A DNA stretch of 64,000 nt from Skeletonema tropicum (GCA_037178625.1 CM074127.1:1984001-2048000), one strand, 5' to 3'; shown: positions 33,644-44,700, numbered from the stretch's first letter. Notes: generated from the sequence alone by a model not told the origin. A program made the numbers and translations.

Positions 33644-34144
33644 ATGTTTCGATCGGTAACAAGCTGCTGGGTGGCATCTGGCATGATCTTGACGCTTTTG
33701 TTCTTTGCAAGAGATGCAACCGCCTTCCCCTTGCAGCACAACTGCCCTACTCGCAAGGCTTGCACTGGTACAATCAACATTCAGTGTTCCTGCCCTGACG
33801 ATGGATCACATGTCAAGTTGTGGCTCTATCCTACATCAACTGCTGTATCAAGAAGCTGCTGGGGCTGCACATCTTTATCATCACCATCCCTTGCAACCAC
33901 AAAAGAACAATCAGTCCTCGCTGCATCGGATACTCTTCCAAATTTCTCTACTGCTCATGGCCTGCTGAGCCCCGATGTTGTAATGCGGATCGCTGACTCG
34001 GAAGATGTTGAGTTGAATGGACCTTTGGAGACATTTCTCAATACGTACTTGAGTCGAGGTCCAATGGCATGTCTTTTCATGTTGAGTGATCCAAACATTT
34101 TGCCAGAGCTAACCAAAGCCATGAGGGCTGTTGTTGCTGTGTAA
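33644..34144 (+). CDS. Small plastid-targeted protein of unknown function
   Basis: A 166-residue protein from the ATG at 33644. Residues 1-27 form a signal peptide (CWVASGMILTLLFFARDATAF) ending in ATAFPLQ, an ASAF-type plastid entry motif. The middle is cysteine- and serine-rich (CSCPDD; CWGCTSL). The C-terminal 60 residues form two amphipathic helices (VELNGPLETFLNTYLSRGPMACLFMLSDPNILPELTKAMRAVVAV) that look like the conserved part. I do not recognise the family. In-frame codons extend upstream but contain no earlier ATG. Confidence 0.6.
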   Translation: MFRSVTSCWVASGMILTLLFFARDATAFPLQHNCPTRKACTGTINIQCSCPDDGSHVKLWLYPTSTAVSRSCWGCTSLSSPSLATTKEQSVLAASDTLPNFSTAHGLLSPDVVMRIADSEDVELNGPLETFLNTYLSRGPMACLFMLSDPNILPELTKAMRAVVAV

Positions 34145-34573
34145 CAGCACATTATGTATTTTTCAGGCGTAGGCGATCCCAGCCCAACTGATTCTTGTAA
34201 CAGTAAAAGTTTCATTAATGCTAGGCATGTATATTATACGTGGAAAACTCAGACATGACTTGCTGTCAGATACCTCTCTAGTCCTCTCTCGCTAGTAAAA
34301 AAACAATACCTAGTTGAGCAAACTGTTTCCAGAATTTGTTTGAGATAGTGCCACTATGCATACGAGAGTTAAGCTGCTGCTGGTTTACTTTTTATTTTTA
34401 TTGTATTATAGCATAGTTTATACTGAACAGAACTTTGGCATTAAATCGGATGCCACAATATATACATGCACTCCGCCCCCGTGAGCTGTTTACCCCACCC
34501 ACTTTTATTATTTGCAATCAGTAACTTTGCGTCTGCTCTCTTGTGATCCAAAAAAATGAAATGGCATGACTCC
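34145..34573. other. Convergent 3' intergenic region
   Basis: About 430 bp of AT-rich sequence between two convergent genes. It contains a run of TTTATTTTTATTGTATTATAG near 34388-34409 suited to polyadenylation signals. I see no gene in it. Confidence 0.35.
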
Positions 34574-34990
34574 TTACAAAGTCTGAATGGCACACTTTCC
34601 GGCAGGTACCTTACTAACGCAAGCCTTGGATTTCCTTCCATTTATCTTGACCATGCATGTTCCACATTCTCCATTCTGGCAATTGTATGGGACCTTTACC
34701 CTAGCAGATGCGCATACCTGACTAATCTTCTGATCAACTACAACATTCGGTACAGCCTTGCCGTTGACAGTTACATTTTCATTGTATCTTGGTCCATTAG
34801 AGAGTCCAGCGTTCTTGGCAGCACCGAGTGAGTCGTCGTTGGCAAAGGCACCCTTCAGGCCGCCGAAGATGTTGAGAGAAGTGGATGTCGTTTGTGTTGT
34901 CTGTGTTGTAGCAGGGACAAAGGCATCAGCAGATGTCGAGAGAAGAAGAGCTGCGGCAACAGTGGCCTTGCGGACTGATAATTTCATCAT
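34574..34990 (-). CDS. Plastid-targeted [2Fe-2S] ferredoxin-like protein with atypical cysteine spacing
   Basis: A 138-residue protein from ATG 34990 (a further in-frame ATG at 35008 adds six residues and cannot be excluded). Residues 1-24 are a signal peptide ending in ADAFVPA, the plastid-import motif, and a threonine-rich transit region follows. The C-terminal domain has the plant-type ferredoxin loop C104-x4-C109-x2-C112 (VPYNCQNGECGTCMVKINGRK). In ordinary ferredoxins the fourth ligand lies about 29 residues further on. Here the next cysteines are C124 and C133, and the chain ends at 138, so the cluster loop is shortened. It may bind a [2Fe-2S] cluster with non-standard ligation. It is not the photosynthetic electron carrier PetF. 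Role unknown. Confidence 0.75.
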   Translation of the reverse strand: MMKLSVRKATVAAALLLSTSADAFVPATTQTTQTTSTSLNIFGGLKGAFANDDSLGAAKNAGLSNGPRYNENVTVNGKAVPNVVVDQKISQVCASARVKVPYNCQNGECGTCMVKINGRKSKACVSKVPAGKCAIQTL

Positions 34991-35612
34991 GTTTACTGAT
35001 AAGTACATGCAATTGGTAATGCTTTCAATGCTACAAAATTTATGGGACTACTGTCTGCTTTTCAGCTTGGGTACAAAGAACAACTGTGTCGATGGCTTGA
35101 TTGGAAGGAGGTGTGAGAGTGAGTCAGTGTGCGTGTTGTCGAGTCAAAACAGCACTTCCCATTTCCCATTTCTCTCCAACGTTGGGATATTGAAGCTAGT
35201 CGTGAAAATGAGATGACTTTGGCTAACTTAACACATCATCATTCATCATTTGCATATGACGTAAAAGGAACCTTTTGACCTGAATGAATTCAGTACCGTA
35301 TTTAAGGCGACGTGGTGAATAACCTTAATTGGCAATTCACGTCATAGCCAAAGCAACCGTATGAAGAACTCAGTACCGTATTGAAGGCAACGTGGTGGCA
35401 ACAAGTTGAATCTAAATGATGATGTGGTGTGTTTGAAGTGATGATATTTTGAATTTGCCGCCGATCAAGCAACGTGATTATGTACTGCATGCCGTTCCTT
35501 CGATTACATTGCACTCCAGGGCCCTCTCATAATTCATTCATCACTTCATTCACATCATTGTTAAACGTCATCATACACCACCATCAACGCCCTCACCAGC
35601 TCAGTATCTAAA
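34991..35612. other. Divergent intergenic region with a duplicated 28-bp motif
   Basis: About 620 bp between divergent genes. The sequence TCAGTACCGTATTTAAGGCG... at 35290-35317 recurs with two mismatches at 35370-35397 (28 bp, spacing 80 bp). It lies 215-320 bp upstream of the acidic protein gene and could be a duplicated promoter element. I see no further gene. Confidence 0.5.
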
Positions 35613-36491
35613 ATGGTCACCACTTTCAACGACAGAATCATTCATTTGACGAAGACAGTTGCTCCACTCGTCGGCAAACCAAGCGCATTTAATACCAGAG
35701 ATCCATTGAACATGGGCAAGAACACATCATCGATTGGAATAAAGCGCCAAGCCCCTTCAGCCTATGCTCATCCGATGTACCAATATGCACCACCTTCCCG
35801 TTATACCTCTGCGGCAGATAAGCGGCGCCGTCTGAAGGATGAACTTCATTACACCGCCGCGACGATCCAAGAAGCTCTCGCAAATGCTGGCCGCCCTCCA
35901 ATGTCAAAGCTATCATGCAGGGTTCGTGCCTTACCCAGGAGTGTCAACACAGACGGATGCATGCTTTTTTCGTCTGAGGAATATGATGATTCTAATTCTG
36001 TGGCTGAGGAGTCTACCACAGCAGCCAGTGCCAATGATGCTCATGATGCACAAGATGAACAGAGTAGCGCGGATGAAATGCTTTTATATGCATCTCTCAT
36101 TCAATCTACTCGTCACTGTTATAGACTTGTAGACTCTGCATCACTCGCCACTCCTACGAAATCAACCAACAACAACAACAAAGAAGATGCCAGAGGAGAT
36201 AATGATGATGATGACGACGACGAAGACGATGAAGAACTCAGAGCATCATCTGATGCTACTTCAACATGGGCTCCATCATCTACTTGCAATAATGTGAACC
36301 TAAATGATAAGAAAACCATCGATAATGACAACAGAAGCGATGGGACGTCTTCAAACCCTGCATCATCTACTTCTGGAGAAGAGGAGACATCTGATCTTTG
36401 GGGTGACTTGAACAATGATGGAAATCACAACAACGATGGGACGGAAGACAATGACGATGATCGAACTCAAATGTACTTCGTTGTTGGTTGA
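35613..36491 (+). CDS. Hypothetical acidic low-complexity protein
   Basis: A 292-residue ORF with an in-context ATG. The N-terminal 120 residues are basic (KRRRLKDELHYTAATIQEALANAG; KLSCRVRALPRSVNTDG) and may be the folded part. The rest is acidic and repetitive (runs of D/E around residues 190-215 and N/D-rich tail), partly from GAT/GAC triplet expansion. There is no signal peptide, membrane segment or recognised domain. The basic-then-acidic layout would suit a nuclear protein, but I cannot assign a role. Confidence 0.55.
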   Translation: MVTTFNDRIIHLTKTVAPLVGKPSAFNTRDPLNMGKNTSSIGIKRQAPSAYAHPMYQYAPPSRYTSAADKRRRLKDELHYTAATIQEALANAGRPPMSKLSCRVRALPRSVNTDGCMLFSSEEYDDSNSVAEESTTAASANDAHDAQDEQSSADEMLLYASLIQSTRHCYRLVDSASLATPTKSTNNNNKEDARGDNDDDDDDEDDEELRASSDATSTWAPSSTCNNVNLNDKKTIDNDNRSDGTSSNPASSTSGEEETSDLWGDLNNDGNHNNDGTEDNDDDRTQMYFVVG

Positions 36492-37039
36492 AGTACAGAA
36501 GGTCATGAAGACGGAGATTCCTAAATTCGTAGATATCTAATCTGATTAACTTTGTATATATTTATTAGATTGAAATTGACTAAAGCATTACGATGATCTT
36601 ACCTTTCAAGATACTGAAAAGTAGATTGATCAGCACACAACTTGAGTACAATGCCCAAACTTCATACAATACCTCTCACCATCATCTACTCTCAAGAGAA
36701 GTTAAAATTTCTGTTATATTATTATTACTCTCAAGAGAAGTGCGCTTACTTCGTATTCAACTATTCAACCGGAAGTATAGAAACCTTTTTAGTGCGCATA
36801 CCGCACATAATCGCGCACAGATCTCTTATCTAAATTAGTAACTCCTAGAGATGACTGCTGATAAAACCAGCCCCCATCTCCCCCAATACAACTTTAAATT
36901 TTGTGCGGCAGCGAACAAGCGCGCTATTCAAAAGCCCACATGAGCTCGGGTCACTTTTACCCCTGAGCCATCAACATCAGTGCGTATCACTGCATAGCGC
37001 TCTCCATCTCTACAAACGACCCTCAAACGACCTCACACG
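36492..37039. other. Intergenic spacer
   Basis: About 550 bp. The 16-bp word TACTCTCAAGAGAAGT occurs twice, about 40 bp apart, near 36686-36742. I see nothing else worth calling; it probably holds the promoter of the next plastid gene. Confidence 0.35.
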
Positions 37040-37786
37040 ATGCCGGTTCATTACCCTGCTCTTCTTCTATCACTCGTGGTGTCGCTAATAGGTAGCACTA
37101 TGATGTGTTCGCAAGCGTTCACCTCCCCAGCAAATCACATCATCGCTCAACATGCTCAAAATCCGAAACTGCTTGCCCGACCGAAGAGCAAATGGGACTT
37201 TCTGGATGATTATGAAGACGACGAAGATGAAGATATATCACAAAAACCTAGCAATAATGTACCGTCAGATATGTTGTACACTGAAACAAACATTCGGCGG
37301 CAGGCACAGACCTACGACCAGCTAGAGCAGATAGGAGGGAAAGATGTCATCAATGATGTGTATGTCAGGGCCCCCGATGAGAAAGAGTGGTGGCTGGTTG
37401 GTAAAGTAGCACGTGTTAGTGACGTCTCTCCTGAACAAGCGATTGAGAGACAATGGCCATTGATTGAGCGTCATGTGTGGGCATTGCGTATCCCAATTCG
37501 GCCAACATCTGATCTGAGCGCTCCTTTCGAGTGCTGGTATGCACCAGGTGACTCAGAATATGATGCAGCTAGAAACGACCCAAAAGTCAAATTTACAAAA
37601 GTTTCAGGGTTGCTATTGTACAATGGTGAAAATGTGAAGGCATCTTTGTGTGGATTTGTGGGCAAAGCGTATGATATGGGAGAGCCCATGTTTTTTGTTG
37701 AGAGAAATGTTGTGACAGGCCAAGCACTGAAGGGCAAGGAGATGGAAGGAGATTGGCTTTTGAAGTCTGAAATAGGGGATGATTGA
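37040..37786 (+). CDS. Plastid-targeted protein of unknown function
   Basis: A 248-residue protein. Residues 1-27 are a signal peptide (ALLLSLVVSLIGSTMMCSQAF) ending in SQAFTSP, an ASAF-type plastid motif. After an acidic linker (DDYEDDEDEDIS) comes a compact domain of about 165 residues beginning NDVYVRAPDEKEWWLVGKVARVSDVSPEQAIERQWPLIERHVWALR and ending in a beta-rich region (ECWYAPGDSEYDAA; KVSGLLLYNGENVKASLCGFVGKAYDMGEPMFFVERN). There are no obvious catalytic residues or membrane spans. I do not recognise the family with confidence. A photosystem assembly or thylakoid-complex factor is one possibility. Confidence 0.7.
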   Translation: MPVHYPALLLSLVVSLIGSTMMCSQAFTSPANHIIAQHAQNPKLLARPKSKWDFLDDYEDDEDEDISQKPSNNVPSDMLYTETNIRRQAQTYDQLEQIGGKDVINDVYVRAPDEKEWWLVGKVARVSDVSPEQAIERQWPLIERHVWALRIPIRPTSDLSAPFECWYAPGDSEYDAARNDPKVKFTKVSGLLLYNGENVKASLCGFVGKAYDMGEPMFFVERNVVTGQALKGKEMEGDWLLKSEIGDD

Positions 37787-37910
37787 CTGAATGATTCCTT
37801 ACATGACAATCAACACAAGGAGAGACATGATCAGTGCAATCAACGCTCTAACATTATTTAATCAATACGTTAATTGACGAGCCCTCCAAATCTGCATGAA
37901 CATTATTCAT

Positions 37911-38732
37911 TCAACCCTGAGCTTGAACAAGTCGTTCCTCCACCGCCTTCCAGTTAACAACATCAAAGATTGCATTCACATAATTTGGTCTCACATTCCT
38001 GTAATCAACATAGTAAGCATGCTCCCAAACATCAATTCCAAGAAGAGGAACAAGGCCAGTAGTTGCCTTGAGAGGATCCTGATTGGCACAAGTGGCCGCC
38101 TCGATACGTCCAGTGTTTGTGTCATAACCTAACCATCCCCATCCACTTCCCTGAACTCCAATGGTCATGGCAGAGAGATCTTTTTTCATGGTATCAAAGT
38201 CACCAAATCTGGCATCTACAGCATCCTTTAGAGCTCCACTAGATGGGAATTCGCTGCTTCCCTTTGCGCATAGATTTTCCCAGAAGAGAGTGTGGTTCAA
38301 ATGTCTGACGAGGGGCGAAAGTTGTTTGTTGTCAATACATTATTTGCTGTTGCAATACATAGTTACAAGAACACAAACTAAACATGTAGTTACTACTTAC
38401 CCGCCACCATTAAATTTGAGAGCTCCCTGAAGAGAAATAATTCCAGAAACATCCCCAGCCGACACAGCAGCATCAAGCTTCTCCAGAGAAGCGTTCAAGT
38501 TGGTCACATATGTATTGTGATGTTTGGAATGGTGCAACTCCATCGTCTCGGCAGAGATGACTGGCTCCAAGGCTGCATAATCGTAGGACAAATCGGGAAG
38601 AGCGTGCTTTCCGTCAGATGGTGCGGATGAGAGGTAGGCGGCGGCAGACTTGGCCACTTCGGGGTTGAGTTTGGAGGAGCGGACGTGCACGGCGGCACGG
38701 AGGGCAGGTGTGATGATTTGCTTGGCTGACAT
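37911..38732 (-). CDS. SOD2: Manganese superoxide dismutase, two exons
   Basis: Exons are 38732-38401 and 38304-37911 with a 96-bp intron (GTAAGT...CAG), giving 241 residues. It dismutates superoxide. Metal-ligand segments are [22 protein letters not shown] and [13 protein letters not shown], with two further histidines and one aspartate as in the Fe/Mn family. The [12 protein letters not shown] motif, with its glutamine, marks the eukaryotic Mn type rather than the plastid Fe type. The 40-residue N-terminal extension ([28 protein letters not shown]) is basic and amphipathic and suggests mitochondria. The intron falls just before the second ligand histidine. It diverges from the MED10-like gene, with under 300 bp between the start codons. 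Confidence 0.93.
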
Positions 38733-39028
38733 GATGCGTGCTTTGTCTTGATAGTGATGGTTCTTATGATTCTTTTATTGTATCGCCATCGCCGTCGAGA
38801 AAATCTTTTTTGGATTTTTTTGGGGTGACGATCTGTTACCGATTTGTTACTTCGAACTCTTTAGGCAGGTTACAAGATGTTACACAACACCTTCCTCTCG
38901 AATTCAACTCTTGCTACTTGACTGTTGGATGAATTAGATTGGATGATTGTGATTGTGAGTTGCGAGTTGAAATAGCGTGGTTGAAGCCTACAGCAATCAT
39001 CTACACTCAATACACAGAGAGCAGCAAG

Positions 39029-40825
39029 ATGTCAGAATTGCAATCTGCCGAAAAAGACGGAGCCACCGCTGACGCGAATGGGGAAGGAGGAAATAAAGTT
39101 GCCGCACCATCAATTCAGCCGCAGACGACAAAGCCTCCACCAACAAAGCTCATACCATCGGGTGTAGTTTGTCTTCGAGGTAGCCTGGTGCAAGAAGGTG
39201 CAGTATATAAAATTACAGGTCTGTGGTCCATGGGTCTTGACAAAATACTGGCTGATCCCGAGAACAAATTGGGTTTATGCAGTGACTTTGAATATGAACA
39301 CAAAGCAGAAAGCAGCAGCAGCGATGAAACCACTAAAGCATCAGTACCAACAACAGCAACGTTTCCTCCTTCGGGAAACTACGTTGGATCATTCACAATC
39401 AACAACGCAGGTGTAAAGACAAAGGTCGAAGAGCAAGATGTACTGTTGAATTTCGTTGAGAATAGTGAAAAATTTTACAATGTAGAAGGCAAGGGCTCCA
39501 ACTCGTTTGGCAAGTACACAATCTCTGGGACGTTGTCAGCGGATAGAGTGATAACAATTTACCGTCATTATCCGGCGTTAGTTGCCCCACCAACCAAATC
39601 AAGCAAGAAAGAATCAGTTCCACAAGTAAAGCCTCCTCCCACCAAGTTGATACCAACTGGTGTGGTTTGTCTTCGCGGTAAATTGGTAAAAGATACTGTG
39701 GAGGGCATCAGCCTAGACAAGCATTGTGTACACAAAATCACTGGCATGTGGTCAATGGGACTAGATAAAATCCTTGCTGATCCCGACAATACCAAGGGAG
39801 AATGTAACAGCTTTGAATATGAACACAAAGCCAGTGGTGGGGTCACAGCATTTCCCTTATCTGGCAAGTACAATGGATCGTTTCTTGTTAATGCTCCTCT
39901 TGGTGGAGCCAAGACGAAAATCGAAGAGAAGAATGTAATACTAAAATTTCGTGAGAATACTGAGGGATATCACAACGTCGAAGGAAAGGGTAGCAATGTT
40001 TGGGGAAAGTATTCAATCACAGGAACGTTGACAAAAGATGGGGAAATCACTCTTTTCCGACACTACCAAGCGTTAAAGACCCAACCAAAGAAAGCAAAGA
40101 AAGTAGCCACAGCAAAGCAACAAAAGGCACCAACCAACAAGAAACAAACCACAAATACTACTGCCTCCAAACTACAAACCCCTCACAAAACTTTCACCCC
40201 ATCCACAAATCCAAACACAGCCGCAGGTGAATATCTCCTAGAACGATTCCGTATCCTCCTCAGTCGATTACAAGCAACCACCGAAATATTGCAGAATTGG
40301 CCCGAGACACAAGGAGATTCCGCCAAAATTCACAATGATACAGCTACCGAGTTGATTGCATCCATTCGAAAAATAGTAACTGGTCTACGAGCAGTGGAAC
40401 GGCATGTCAATGGGACAGGTCCATCACCCGCAGCCAACATTCCAGCCGAAGCGTTGGAAAAGTTCCGATCCTCATTGGATGAAAAGTGTCCCATACCGTT
40501 GGACTTACTAGATTTGCTCGATGTAGGGCAACCGTTTGGTATCAACCCTCAATGTTATGCTCGTGGGTTGATGAAAGAAGCGATACGGCAACTGGCTGGA
40601 TTGGAGCGGAGGAAGAATGCATTGACCATGTTGGGTAGTGCCATTGAGAAGGGACTGAATGAAAGGTCATGCGGTAGTAATGATGATGATACGGAAGCAC
40701 CAGCAGCAGCACCAGAAGAATCGGATTCAGCAATGAAAGTAGCAACAGTGAGCAAGCGGAAACGAACTGAGGGTGACGAGACTGATGATTCTGTTGATAC
40801 CTCAAAGAAAATGAAGATAGATTAA
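39029..40825 (+). CDS. MED10: Mediator subunit MED10-like protein with duplicated N-terminal beta domain
   Basis: A 598-residue protein from ATG 39029; upstream in-frame codons lack an ATG. Residues about 36-187 and 202-351 are two copies of a roughly 150-residue unit with the pattern PPPTKLIPxGVVCLRG, LWSMGLDKILADP, FEYEHKA, GSF-N-GVKTKVEE and YNVEGKGSNxFGKYTISGTL...YRHY. They look like beta-sandwich or barrel modules. Residues about 400-545 match the MED10 core: a helix LLERFRILLSRLQATTEIL, then SIRKIVTGLRAVERH, then IPLDLLDLLDVGQPFGINPQCYARGLMKEAIRQLAGLE. MED10 belongs to the Mediator middle module. Ordinary MED10 is only 130-200 residues, so the doubled N-terminal domain is unusual. The tail has a basic nuclear signal (SKRKRTEG). 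Confidence 0.75.
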   Translation: MSELQSAEKDGATADANGEGGNKVAAPSIQPQTTKPPPTKLIPSGVVCLRGSLVQEGAVYKITGLWSMGLDKILADPENKLGLCSDFEYEHKAESSSSDETTKASVPTTATFPPSGNYVGSFTINNAGVKTKVEEQDVLLNFVENSEKFYNVEGKGSNSFGKYTISGTLSADRVITIYRHYPALVAPPTKSSKKESVPQVKPPPTKLIPTGVVCLRGKLVKDTVEGISLDKHCVHKITGMWSMGLDKILADPDNTKGECNSFEYEHKASGGVTAFPLSGKYNGSFLVNAPLGGAKTKIEEKNVILKFRENTEGYHNVEGKGSNVWGKYSITGTLTKDGEITLFRHYQALKTQPKKAKKVATAKQQKAPTNKKQTTNTTASKLQTPHKTFTPSTNPNTAAGEYLLERFRILLSRLQATTEILQNWPETQGDSAKIHNDTATELIASIRKIVTGLRAVERHVNGTGPSPAANIPAEALEKFRSSLDEKCPIPLDLLDLLDVGQPFGINPQCYARGLMKEAIRQLAGLERRKNALTMLGSAIEKGLNERSCGSNDDDTEAPAAAPEESDSAMKVATVSKRKRTEGDETDDSVDTSKKMKID

Positions 40826-40899
40826 AGCTACGCTGTACACATCATTGCATATATTATTTCATCTAACGATTGACATTGGCACCACTATTCAATTGTTAT

Positions 40900-41418
40900 T
40901 CACCACTTTTTAAAATTTTTTGCATTCTTGTGAAAATTCTTATCCATCAATTCCGGTGGCACACCAAACCTCGACCACATCTTGACACTAAAGTGTCGAA
41001 AATACGCATGTCTTCCAAACACTGTCCCAACACATACAAGTAACGTCGCATAAATTGGTGTCATGATGACAAGAGAGCAAATTCGATAGGACCATGGTCC
41101 ATCACGCATACTCCCCTCTAGTTGGAGTACATCTGTAACTGCTGGTCGGACGACTACCATGGTGGTTGAGCCGGTGATTCCGAATACTGTGCATATTAGC
41201 ATCATTTCTGCGTACCATTTGGGTGTGTTTCTTGGAGGCATGGGTTTGGGTGCTAAAAATCTTTCGAGAAATGTTGTAGATTGTTTATTTGTGGTGGTGG
41301 TGGTATTACTAGTATCTTTTGCATTATTGTTGCTGTTCATCCATCGTCGTAAAATTGTGCGATTGCGTTGGGAAGAGGAATGTATTAGCAGGCGACTGCA
41401 GCGTAGAGTGGAGAACAT
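40900..41418 (-). CDS. Probable mitochondrial membrane protein, conserved, function unknown
   Basis: A 172-residue protein from ATG 41418. The first 35 residues are arginine- and serine-rich (MFSTLRCSRLLIHSSSQRNRTILRRWMNS), like a mitochondrial presequence. Two membrane helices follow (MMLICTVFGITGSTTMVVV and CSLVIMTPIYATLLVCVGTVFG) separated by a hydrophilic loop, LQLEGSMRDGPWSYRI. The C-terminal GRHAYFRHFSVKMWSRFGVPPEL looks highly conserved. I recall similar small membrane proteins in many eukaryotes, without an assigned role. The gene ends 75 bp from the convergent MED10-like gene. Confidence 0.65.
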   Translation of the reverse strand: MFSTLRCSRLLIHSSSQRNRTILRRWMNSNNNAKDTSNTTTTTNKQSTTFLERFLAPKPMPPRNTPKWYAEMMLICTVFGITGSTTMVVVRPAVTDVLQLEGSMRDGPWSYRICSLVIMTPIYATLLVCVGTVFGRHAYFRHFSVKMWSRFGVPPELMDKNFHKNAKNFKKW

Positions 41419-41796
41419 TGTGAAGAATGCAAGTGTAGTGGAGTAGTAACAAGCAGCCAGAGATAATGTTCTACAATACAATAAGTACTGTGTAAGTATT
41501 AGCAGGAAAAAATGAAGTCAGCAGTCGATGACGACGACCATGATTTGCAATTTGCATCATTTGTTTTGTACCACTCGTGATTGATGTACATAGGAATAGT
41601 AGCTTTTTACAAAACTTAGTCACCTCAAATATCAGCCACAAGACCTCACAAGACTCACCTCACATTTTCAAATGCATCATGTTGGACAACGACTGCACCA
41701 GATAGAGACAACATACTTATAATCGGCAGCAACAGATATAGACTACCAGCCAGCGAATAATTCTCCTTACTTGCCACTCCAGTTACGAACGTAACG
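41419..41796. other. Divergent intergenic region
   Basis: About 380 bp between divergent genes. It is AT-rich in the centre and has no ORF I can support. It probably holds both promoters. Confidence 0.35.
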
Positions 41797-44700
41797 ATGA
41801 ATCCAACAATAAATCCAGCTTACGCAGCCGCTCTTAGTGACACAACACGAAATACGAACTCCTTCACACCATCAGCTGCACAACAAACACATGCACATGA
41901 TGATACCAACAATGAAGGCACAGCGCCTGCAATTTCCAATGATAAGGGCGGAGACAATCAATCTATTGCTGGTTCCATCGGATCATGGGATGATTCAGAT
42001 GCTGAGGGCGCCAAGTCAAAGCCAACCAACTACCAAGCCAATACGACAGCCACTGATCCAATAAAAAATACTACCAATGCTGATGATGCCACCTCTCCTC
42101 AAGAAGCACCAGCAGCAGCACCAGCACAATCAGACGCGGCTGCATCCTATCAAAACAGAAATCCAGTCCTGCCTCAATGGACGTATGACAGAAACACCAA
42201 CACCACCACAACCACTAATCCACCCAGCACGAATAGCGCTCCATCATCTTCTTATGCCGCGCCTACTCAAAGTTACGAAAATCCGATACATCAAAACTCT
42301 ACAGCACCTTCCAATACAGGTCAGAGTGGCAGTAGTAGCCACAAGTCGTATTATTATCCACCACATCGTCCTTCTCCATCGCATCATCAATATCACAATA
42401 GCAGCAGCAGCAATTCTTCTTACAACAATTATTATTCACAATCATCATCATCTTCTCATCATCGTCATTATCATCATCCAAGCAGTAGTGGCTACAGTAC
42501 ACATCATTCATATAATCACCATCAACCACAATATCATCACCACCACCACCACCATCATCATCACGATGACAATCGAATCGAAATACCACCCGATCACACC
42601 CCAACATGGCAACACATCCTCCCCCCCGACTACTTCAAAAAACGGAAAGAACAACGGTACAACAATCAATATGGACGATCCCGTCGTAAATTCATCCTTT
42701 CACTCATTAACCTATGGGAATTTACAGTCACGACTCAATCCATTGACATGTATGGGTCATCGACCGAAGAGATTTTTCATGGGTTACGTGGACCGATTAA
42801 GAAAATTGCCAAGGATCATATTGGGAAGGATGGACGGAAGGGTGCAATTTTTGAACGGGGTGCCGGTGGGGAGGGGATTATGCCGTATGATCCTTCGTTG
42901 AAACAGGCCGTTACGGAACGATTCGATAATGAGGATGATACTACTGGGAATAATGCTACGAATAATAATAATGTGGGAAAGGGCAAATGGAGGATACCAT
43001 TGGGTGCCTACCAAGCCTTGTTTAGTTACCTAACACGAGAGGGAAGTGTGGAGGGGATTGCACCAGAACAACTTCGTGTAGCGACATTGGGGAGGGAACG
43101 AGCGGATAAGAAGGAGTATCCTTCGGTGAAGTGGTTGCTGGAGAAGGGAGTTTCGACAGTGGTGGCAGAGGCCTTGGCTCCGTACCAACGGGGAGGAGTG
43201 GAGTTTATTATTGAAAAGGAGGGTAAGGCGCTGTTGGCAGATGAGATGGGACTTGGGAAGACGATTCAAGCGATTGCGGCCATGTCGGCGTTTCGGAAGG
43301 ATTGGCCACTTTTGGTGCTTTGTCCAAGTACGGCGAGGTATCATTGGGAGACGGAATTTCGTCATTGGATGGGACGGGAATCACAATCTGCATTGACATC
43401 GTCAAATAAAGCAAATGGTAACAACAACAACAACGTTCATGGGCCAGAGGTGTTGAAAAACTCACAGATTAATGTCTTGACATCTGGCAAAGATCGAATC
43501 CTCAAGACGGATAATTCCACAAAAGTTGTCATTTGTTCGATTGGGTTGATCGTGAATCTTGTAAACTCACATCGAATTGTTCCTGGGATGTTTCGAGCAA
43601 CGATCGTAGACGAGTCTCATGTACTAAAGAACAAAGCGACGAAACGAACAAAGGCTGTTCTGCCTCTGTTAGAGGCTGCCGAGAGGTGTCTGCTGCTCTC
43701 AGGGACACCTGCACTAGCCAAGCCGAGTGAATTGTGGCCGCAACTATCTGTGCTGGGTGGCCGACGAGATGATGGGAGTAGGTATCCGTCTGGTATAATG
43801 TGCGATTATGAGGATTTCATGTCGAAATATGTTAGAGGACAATCCAAAACTAGACTTGCAGAGCTACACACTCTGCTAACTTCTACAGTGATGATTCGAA
43901 GAATGAAGGCGGATATGCTGAAAAACCTCCCACCCAAGATTAGAGAGAAAGCCTTTATCAAAGTTGAAGACCAAAGACTGCAAAGTGAGTTTACGTTCTA
44001 TTTGCGCATGCTGAAAGAGGGAAAGGGATTGCTCGGGAAACTGGCTAGAACACATGAAATTGGAGACATATCCAGTGGGGCACAACAATTCATACCCGAA
44101 AATGGAGACGAGCCGCTGAAAAACAAAGAAGTGCTGCACCACTTATACAATCTGTCTGGGCGATGCAAGGTGGCTCGAATCACTAAAATGCTGAAGAACT
44201 GGCTGAACGATCCAACGAAGGGAAAACTATGTATTTTTGCCCATCATCTTTACGTGTTGGACGAACTCGCGCGGGGAGGTGAGTCTTCATATTCTTGATT
44301 GTTTCTTCCTTTTCCATTCGTGATTGATCTAACTTGAGATATTTTGGACTATTATCTACACATTACAGCCGGTTTGAGTAATTTTATAGAGGGAATGGCA
44401 AAATTCATTCGGATTGATGGTTCAACTTCTCCCAAGTCAAGACAGGAACAAATATTGACGTTTCAAACTGATCCTACGGTTCGTATAGCACTACTGGGAA
44501 TAACTGCAGCAGGTGTGGCTGTTACATTGACAGCTAGTTCCACAGTGTGGTTTGCAGAGTTATTCTGGACACCAGCTATCATGGTACAAGCTGAAGATAG
44601 GTGCCATCGAATCGGCCAGCAAGCAACTGTTAGGTGTCTTTACTTTGTAGCGAAAGGAACTTTGGATGAAGTTCTATGGAAGCTCATTGAGAAGAAGTTT

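Noticed and set aside
42299..42901. Long histidine/isoleucine-rich and aspartate-rich alternative-frame ORFs in the SNF2 gene
   Set aside because: They are shadows of CAT/CAC/CCA triplet repeats that encode the low-complexity N-terminus of the ATPase.
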